Part shown: positions 14,770 to 19,182 of the stretch, one piece after another
How positions within the stretch are numbered: the stretch's first letter is position 1
How the letters are laid out: every line of letters starts with the position of its first letter
Source of the DNA: Desulfurobacterium sp.
Lineage (GTDB): Bacteria; Aquificota; Aquificia; Desulfurobacteriales; Desulfurobacteriaceae
NCBI GenBank assembly: GCA_026988135.1
Contig: JALSLT010000037.1
Coordinates: 1-19,182 of the forward strand
Direction: 5' to 3'
DNA length: 19,182 bases
Translations under genes and position numbers: made by a program
The notes under the pieces: model-generated
What the model was told of the DNA's origin: nothing
The model's input: the letters and a program-made list of their open reading frames with translations, nothing else
Database searches by the model: none

Positions 14770-15023
14770 TCCTATTAAAGAATGAAAACAAACGAAATTT
14801 ACAATGCCATAGCTATAGGACTTGAAATAGTGGAATGTAACACGACAAAAATGCTGAAAAACCGTAACATCAGAACCATAGCTTTTGATACGTTTAACCT
14901 TCTCAAAAGAAAATTATGCAAAAGAGGAGAAGCATTACTTACCGGTAAAAACACCTATTTTATAGCAGTTAACAGAACAAAAGCATGTAGATTTATTTCC
15001 AAAAGTCCCCGACCTATGAAAAA

Positions 15024-15212
15024 CTACTCCAAATTTACAAATAACATTTCTCCCTCGCCTTTTACATGGAGCAGATTTTTCAGACAGTTGTTTTTCACTT
15101 TCAAAATAGCGATGATATGGGGAAATTTTTCCTCCGTTATAATTGCAGGCAAAACAACTGATATAATTACAGCCAAAACAACCCACAAATCCGATTTAAC
15201 AAATTTTGCCAT
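15024..15212 (-). CDS. Possible small single-pass membrane protein, perhaps frameshifted
   Basis: A 62-codon frame starts MAKFVKSDLWVVLAVIISVV and has one clear hydrophobic helix (about residues 9-26), then a basic and polar tail. About a third of its codons begin with G, as in real genes, in contrast to the opposing plus-strand frame. Against it are only a weak AAGAAG before the ATG, a high share of TTG leucine codons, and no recognisable family. A second minus-strand frame continues to 14935 with a charged, Cys-containing sequence. A single extra base at the GGGG run (15119-15122 on the plus strand) would join both into one 92-residue protein. It may be a pseudogene, a sequencing error or chance. 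Confidence 0.3.
   Translation of the reverse strand: MAKFVKSDLWVVLAVIISVVLPAIITEEKFPHIIAILKVKNNCLKNLLHVKGEGEMLFVNLE
15159..15167 (+). promoter_or_regulatory. Extended -10 promoter for the rlmI-galU-lon operon
   Basis: TGATATAAT is a perfect TGnTATAAT extended -10 element. Extended -10 promoters tolerate a poor -35, and none is obvious here (TTATAA lies 19 bases upstream). Transcription would start near 15174, giving a leader of about 70 bases before the ATG at 15245. It fits the need for a promoter after the carA unit, but the motif alone can occur by chance in AT-rich DNA. Confidence 0.4.
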
Positions 15213-15244
15213 ACAATCTTCTTGACTACCAGTGAGGTTACTAA

Positions 15245-16453
15245 ATGTTACAAGTTTCGATAAAACGAGGAAGGGAACAGAAAATAAAAAACTTTCACCC
15301 CTGGATATATAAAAGTGATCTTCTCTCCCATTCCAGGAGAGTAAAACCAGGAGAACTCTGCATAATAAGAGATTATAAAGGTGCATTCCTCGCAAAAGGA
15401 TACATAAACCCGGAATCGTACATCGCTATTCGTATCCTTACTTTTAAAAAAGAAGAAGAGATAGACCTGTCCTTTTTTATCAATCGTATAAGGGAAGCTT
15501 CAAACTATAGAAAAAAACTTCTGAAATCGGCACCGAACACAACCGGTTTTCGTCTTATCCATTCCGAAGCCGACTACCTTTCTGGGCTTATAGTTGACAA
15601 CTATAACGGTTACCTTGTAATCCAATTTACAACATTTGGAATGGAACTTCTAAAACCCTTAATAGTAAAAGCTCTCATCGAAGTAGTAAAACCTAAAGGT
15701 ATTTATGAAAAATCAACGATTCAAACAAGAGAACTGGAAGGTTTGCCGCTTACTGAAAATCTACTTCACGGTACCTTTCCGGAAAAAGTGGAAATTCTTG
15801 AAAACGGAATAAAAGTTCAAGTTCGAATAATCGGTGGACAAAAAACCGGATATTTTCTAGATCAGAGAGAAAACAAACTTCTTTTTGCCAAAGAATTTGT
15901 GGAAGAAGGAGATAAAGTCCTGGATGCATTTTGCCATTTAGGAGGATTCGGACTTCATGCGGCAGTAATAGGAAAAGCTAAAAAGGTTGTTGCCGTTGAC
16001 AGCTCCGAGTTTGCTTTAGAGCTCGCAAAAGAAAATTCAAAAATCAACGGTGTCGAAAACATATTTGAATTTATAAAAGGTGATTGTTTTAAAATTCTAA
16101 AAAAATTGCAGAAAAACGGCGAAACTTTTGATTCCATAGTAATAGATCCACCGGCATTTGCAAAAAGTAGAACTGTTGTGGAACAAGCTAAAAAAGGATA
16201 CAAAGAACTGTTCCTCAGGGGCTTAAAGATGCTCAAACCAGGAGGAAAAATTATCGTATGCTCCTGCTCTCACCATATAACTCCTCCTATTTTAGAAGAG
16301 ATACTGCTATCCGCCGCCATTGATACAAGAATCCCTTTAAAAATTTTATATACTACTTACCAATCAAAAGATCATCCTTTTGTTCTACAAATTCCGGAAT
16401 CCAGATACCTTAAATGTATATTTGCCAGGCGATTTAAATGGGAGGTTAAATAA
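15245..16453 (+). CDS. rlmI: RlmI-like class I SAM-dependent rRNA methyltransferase
   Basis: A COG1092-type methyltransferase; the E. coli member RlmI makes m5C1962 in 23S rRNA. The 402 residues match (E. coli 396). The N-terminal PUA RNA-binding domain (about 1-80) has HPWIYKSDL and KGAFLAKGYINPESYIAIR. A central domain follows, then the Rossmann methyltransferase: GGQKTGYFLDQRENK, motif I VLDAFCHLGGFGLHAA (225-240), motif IV IDPPAFAKS (Asp301-Pro-Pro), and CSCSHH with Cys339 and Cys341. The cysteine is expected for m5C chemistry, supporting that activity. GAGGT six bases before the ATG sets the start. The stop overlaps the galU ATG. The target base is inferred from the family; another rRNA cytosine is possible. 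Confidence 0.9.
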   Translation: MLQVSIKRGREQKIKNFHPWIYKSDLLSHSRRVKPGELCIIRDYKGAFLAKGYINPESYIAIRILTFKKEEEIDLSFFINRIREASNYRKKLLKSAPNTTGFRLIHSEADYLSGLIVDNYNGYLVIQFTTFGMELLKPLIVKALIEVVKPKGIYEKSTIQTRELEGLPLTENLLHGTFPEKVEILENGIKVQVRIIGGQKTGYFLDQRENKLLFAKEFVEEGDKVLDAFCHLGGFGLHAAVIGKAKKVVAVDSSEFALELAKENSKINGVENIFEFIKGDCFKILKKLQKNGETFDSIVIDPPAFAKSRTVVEQAKKGYKELFLRGLKMLKPGGKIIVCSCSHHITPPILEEILLSAAIDTRIPLKILYTTYQSKDHPFVLQIPESRYLKCIFARRFKWEVK

Positions 16454-17328
16454 TGAAGATAAGAAAAGCCGTAATACCGGTTGCAGGACTGGGAACAAGA
16501 TTTCTACCTGCCACAAAAGCACAACCTAAAGAGATGCTTCCGCTGGTGGACAAACCCGTTATACAATACATAGTCGAAGAAGCCGTAAAAGCCGGAATAA
16601 AACAAATAGTGTTTGTAACAGGAAAGCACAAAAGAGCGATAGAAGATCACTTCGACACCAACTTTGAGCTTGAAACAAATCTTGAAAAAAAAGGAAAACT
16701 TGAATTACTGAAACTTGTAAAAGAGATAACAAACCTCGCAGAAATAATCTACGTAAGGCAGAAAGAACCCCTCGGATTAGGACATGCCATATTAACGGCA
16801 GAACCTGCTATTGGGAATGAACCCTTTGCCGTACTTCTGGGCGATGACATAATGATTTCCGAAAAAGCAGCGATAAAACAGCTAATGGAAACCTATGACC
16901 GGTACAAATGTTCCGTTTTAGGAGTTCAGGAAGTTCACCCCGAATCCGTATCAAGTTACGGAATCATTTCAGGGAACAACGTTGAAAACGACGTAATAAA
17001 AATAGACAAACTTGTTGAGAAACCTTCAATAGACGAAGCACCTTCAAACTTAGCAATAACAGGAAGATATATTCTTACACCTACAATTTTCAATATGCTT
17101 AAAAAAACTCCTCCCGGCAAAGGAAATGAAATACAACTTACGGACGCTATAGTAAAGCTATCCATGAAAGAAGCCATCTACGGAAAAGTTATGGAAGGGA
17201 ACAGATACGACACAGGCTCAAAACTGGGGTTTCTCAAAGCAACTATAGACTTTGCACTAATGAGAAAAGAGCTTAAAGATGATATATTGGAATATATGAA
17301 AGAAAAATTGAAAGAGAGAGGTGAATAA
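16453..17328 (+). CDS. galU: UTP--glucose-1-phosphate uridylyltransferase
   Basis: GalU makes UDP-glucose from UTP and glucose-1-phosphate, feeding cell-surface polysaccharide synthesis and trehalose or glycogen-like pathways. The 291 residues match the family (about 290-300). The nucleotide-binding signature is at residues 11-31 (AGLGTRFLPATKAQPKEMLP), followed by VDKPVIQYIVEEAVKAGI, the metal-binding LLGDDIM, LVEKPS and GRYILTPTIF. Its start overlaps the rlmI stop (TAATG) and GGAGG lies seven bases upstream at 16441-16445. Its stop abuts the lon ATG, so the three genes are probably one operon. The family also contains dTDP-glucose enzymes, but the length and motifs favour GalU. Confidence 0.96.
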   Translation: MKIRKAVIPVAGLGTRFLPATKAQPKEMLPLVDKPVIQYIVEEAVKAGIKQIVFVTGKHKRAIEDHFDTNFELETNLEKKGKLELLKLVKEITNLAEIIYVRQKEPLGLGHAILTAEPAIGNEPFAVLLGDDIMISEKAAIKQLMETYDRYKCSVLGVQEVHPESVSSYGIISGNNVENDVIKIDKLVEKPSIDEAPSNLAITGRYILTPTIFNMLKKTPPGKGNEIQLTDAIVKLSMKEAIYGKVMEGNRYDTGSKLGFLKATIDFALMRKELKDDILEYMKEKLKERGE

Positions 17329-19182
17329 ATGACGGAAATTCCTCCCATCACAGAACCAAAACTTCCGGACAAACTACCCGTACTTGCTCTCCGAGATGTT
17401 GTGGTATTTCCGATGATGATAACCCCTCTATTTGTAGGAAGGTCTTTCTCCCTTCGTGCTGTTGAGGAATCACTTAAAGAACATAAACTAATTTTCCTCG
17501 TAACACAGAAAGATAAAGACACCGAAGAACCCAACGAAAGAGACCTTTACGATATAGGAACCATTGCAGTAATTTTAAAATCGATAAAAATGAGCGACGG
17601 AAGAGTAAAAATCCTCGTTCAAGGTCTCGGAAGAGCAAAATTAAGAAAGCTTGAAAAATTGGAAGAACACTTTGAAGCAGAGATAGAGCATATCGATGAA
17701 AAAGAAACCGTTACTGAAACTATAGAAGACGAAGCACTGATAAAACTCGTAAAAGATCAAATAGAAAGAATCGTAGCATTAGGGAAACAGATTCCGCCGG
17801 ACATGGTTGCGATATTAAGAAGCATAGAAGACCCTGGGAAACTTGCAGACCTTATAGCCGCTCAGATTGAACTATCTTCGGAAGAAGCAACATCTCTTCT
17901 TTCCACTATAGATCCACTAGAAAGACTGAAAAAGATAAGCAAGAAATTGGATCACGAGATAAGAGTATTGGAACTTCAAGAACTCATCCGTGCAAAGGCC
18001 AGAGACTCTATGGAAAAAGAGCAAAGAGAATATTTTCTAAGACAACAACTAAGAGCCATAAGAGGAGAGCTGGGGGAAGAAGAAGAAAAAAGCAGAGAAA
18101 TAGAAGAATACAGGGAAAAAATAGAGAAAGCAAAAATGCCTGCAGATGTTAAAGAAGCCGTCCTAAAAGAGGTAGCCCGACTAGAAAAGATGCACCCCGA
18201 ATCTGCAGAATCCGCGGTACTTAGAACCTACATAGAATGGATGATTGAACTTCCCTGGTCAAAACGCTCAAATGACAAACTTGATATAGAAAAGGCAAGA
18301 AAAATTCTTGACGAAGATCATTACGACCTTGAAAAAGTAAAAAATCGAATTCTGGAATTTTTAGCAGTCAAAGCCTTAATGAAAAAGAGAAAGAAAAAAT
18401 CCCAAACAGTAAAACAACCCACCATCTGCTTTGTAGGACCTCCAGGTGTTGGAAAAACCTCCCTCGCCCGTTCAATAGCCAGATCCATGGGTAGAAAATT
18501 TATAAGAATATCTTTAGGCGGCGTCAGAGATGAATCTGAAATAAGAGGCCATCGCAGAACCTATGTCGGAGCAATGCCCGGAAAAATTATCCAAGCTCTA
18601 AGAAAAGCAAAAACGAAAAATCCCGTAATATTACTGGACGAAATAGATAAAATAGCTTCTGACTTCCGAGGAGATCCAGCAGCAGCCTTGCTGGAAGTAC
18701 TTGACCCCGAACAGAATAAAGAGTTTATTGACAACTACATAAACCAACCTTTCGACTTATCAGAAGTTTTATTCATAGCAACTGCAAACACTCCTTACAC
18801 AATACCCGAACCTCTTTTTGACAGACTTGAGGTTCTCAATATCCCTGGCTACACAGAGGAAGAGAAGTTACACATAGCAAAAAGGTATATAGTCCCGAAA
18901 CAGATAGAAAATCACGCATTAAATTCAAAAGATATTCGGTTTAGAGACGAAGCGATAACTCACATAATAAGACACTACACAAAAGAAGCGGGAGTAAGAG
19001 CACTGGACAGGAAAATAGCAGCCGTTTGCAGAAAAGTAGCTCTCTGGATAGGCGAAGGTGAAGAAAAAAGGTATGTAATAACCAAGAAAAAAGTTGAAGA
19101 AATTTTAGGAGCACCAAAATTCATTCCCGAAATGGAACTTGGAGAGGATGAAATCGGAGTTACTACCGGACTTGCTTGGACT
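17329..19182 (+). CDS. lon: ATP-dependent protease Lon, 5' part
   Basis: Lon degrades misfolded and regulatory proteins using ATP. 618 codons are seen and the gene runs off the window end. The N-terminal substrate-binding domain (about 15-210) starts LPVLALRDVVVFPMMITPLF. A coiled-coil region follows (REYFLRQQLRAIRGELGEEE). The AAA+ module has Walker A GPPGVGKT at 370-377 (Lys376), Walker B VILLDEIDK, the sensor-1 Asn in FIATANTPYTI, and sensor-2 region EAGVRALDRKI. The last visible residues, GVTTGLAWT, are the start of the protease domain; the catalytic Ser-Lys pair is outside. A short basic stretch KKRKKKSQTVKQ before Walker A makes the spacing slightly longer than in E. coli. The ATG directly follows the galU stop, with AGAGGTGA upstream. 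The absent 3' end is due to the window edge, not truncation. Confidence 0.97.
   Translation, partial: MTEIPPITEPKLPDKLPVLALRDVVVFPMMITPLFVGRSFSLRAVEESLKEHKLIFLVTQKDKDTEEPNERDLYDIGTIAVILKSIKMSDGRVKILVQGLGRAKLRKLEKLEEHFEAEIEHIDEKETVTETIEDEALIKLVKDQIERIVALGKQIPPDMVAILRSIEDPGKLADLIAAQIELSSEEATSLLSTIDPLERLKKISKKLDHEIRVLELQELIRAKARDSMEKEQREYFLRQQLRAIRGELGEEEEKSREIEEYREKIEKAKMPADVKEAVLKEVARLEKMHPESAESAVLRTYIEWMIELPWSKRSNDKLDIEKARKILDEDHYDLEKVKNRILEFLAVKALMKKRKKKSQTVKQPTICFVGPPGVGKTSLARSIARSMGRKFIRISLGGVRDESEIRGHRRTYVGAMPGKIIQALRKAKTKNPVILLDEIDKIASDFRGDPAAALLEVLDPEQNKEFIDNYINQPFDLSEVLFIATANTPYTIPEPLFDRLEVLNIPGYTEEEKLHIAKRYIVPKQIENHALNSKDIRFRDEAITHIIRHYTKEAGVRALDRKIAAVCRKVALWIGEGEEKRYVITKKKVEEILGAPKFIPEMELGEDEIGVTTGLAWT

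Larger units (their letters stand above)
14770..15244. other. 475-nt gap between carA and the rRNA methyltransferase gene
   Basis: No confident gene is seen. A long plus-strand frame (14782-15225, 147 codons) is open, but it lacks a ribosome binding site, has very few codons starting with G and almost no acidic residues in its second half, so it is probably not coding. Minus-strand frames are also open in parts (see the separate small candidate). A perfect extended -10 motif lies at 15159-15167. No tRNA, rRNA, strong hairpin terminator or repeat is apparent. The stretch may hold a decayed gene. Confidence 0.6.

Noticed and set aside
14765..14779. Inverted repeat TTTAAT-CCT-ATTAAA at the carA stop
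   Set aside because: The stem is only A-T pairs with no T run, so it is not a credible intrinsic terminator.
14782..15225. Plus-strand open frame of 147 codons after carA
   Set aside because: No ribosome binding site, only about one in six codons begins with G, nearly no Asp/Glu in the second half, and no family resemblance. It looks like a by-product of A-rich sequence.
15222..15227. TTGACT as a -35 box for rlmI
   Set aside because: A -10 at the normal spacing would fall on or after the start codon, so it cannot drive a normal transcript.

Overview
The window is an AT-rich, gene-dense stretch of a bacterial chromosome. Coding strands are A-rich, with frequent ATA (Ile), AGA (Arg) and GGA (Gly) codons, and the proteins are rich in Lys, Glu and Ile, as in many thermophiles. 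The gene set is ordinary bacterial housekeeping (glmS, purU, radA, carA, galU, lon) plus a lipoprotein with a lipobox, a TruD enzyme and a complete V/A-type ATPase. Together this suggests a deep-branching, probably thermophilic bacterium. An Aquificota lineage such as Desulfurobacteriales is my best guess, but no gene here proves it.

Region 1 (1-10622, plus strand) reads as one long, tightly packed transcription unit. The 3' part of glmS overlaps the purU region, purU runs into radA with no spacer, and the last 29 nt of radA overlap the first ATPase gene. Nine V/A-ATPase genes follow in the order stalk coiled-coil (G/H), C, I, K, F, E, A, B, D. Almost every junction is an overlap of 1 to 29 nt or a direct abutment, so translation is probably coupled. 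The set has all parts of a working rotary enzyme: the A3B3 catalytic head, central stalk D-F-C, peripheral stalks E-G, the membrane stator I and the ion-carrying ring K.

Region 2 (10688-13565, minus strand) is a four-gene operon converging on the ATPase operon: a zinc/manganese-type binding lipoprotein, a glutamine amidotransferase subunit (PabA/TrpG), tRNA pseudouridine synthase TruD and a DUF503 (YlxP-like) protein. The first three genes overlap by 1 to 4 nt and the last is 9 nt downstream. The lipoprotein has no transporter partners here.

Region 3 (13630-14769, plus strand) is carA, divergent from the lipoprotein across a short regulatory spacer with a good promoter and two small imperfect palindromes. 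No carB follows. A 475-nt gap (14770-15244) comes next. It holds no confident gene, one weak minus-strand membrane-protein candidate that may be frameshifted, and a perfect extended -10 promoter motif pointing to the next operon.

Region 4 (15245-19182, plus strand) is an RlmI-like rRNA methyltransferase, galU and the 5' two-thirds of lon, joined by a 1-nt overlap and a direct abutment. Lon runs off the window before its protease active site.

I found no mobile elements, CRISPR arrays, tRNAs or rRNAs. The most notable content is the ATPase operon: its gene order, its short signal-peptide-bearing ring subunit and small departures from canonical motifs in A and B.
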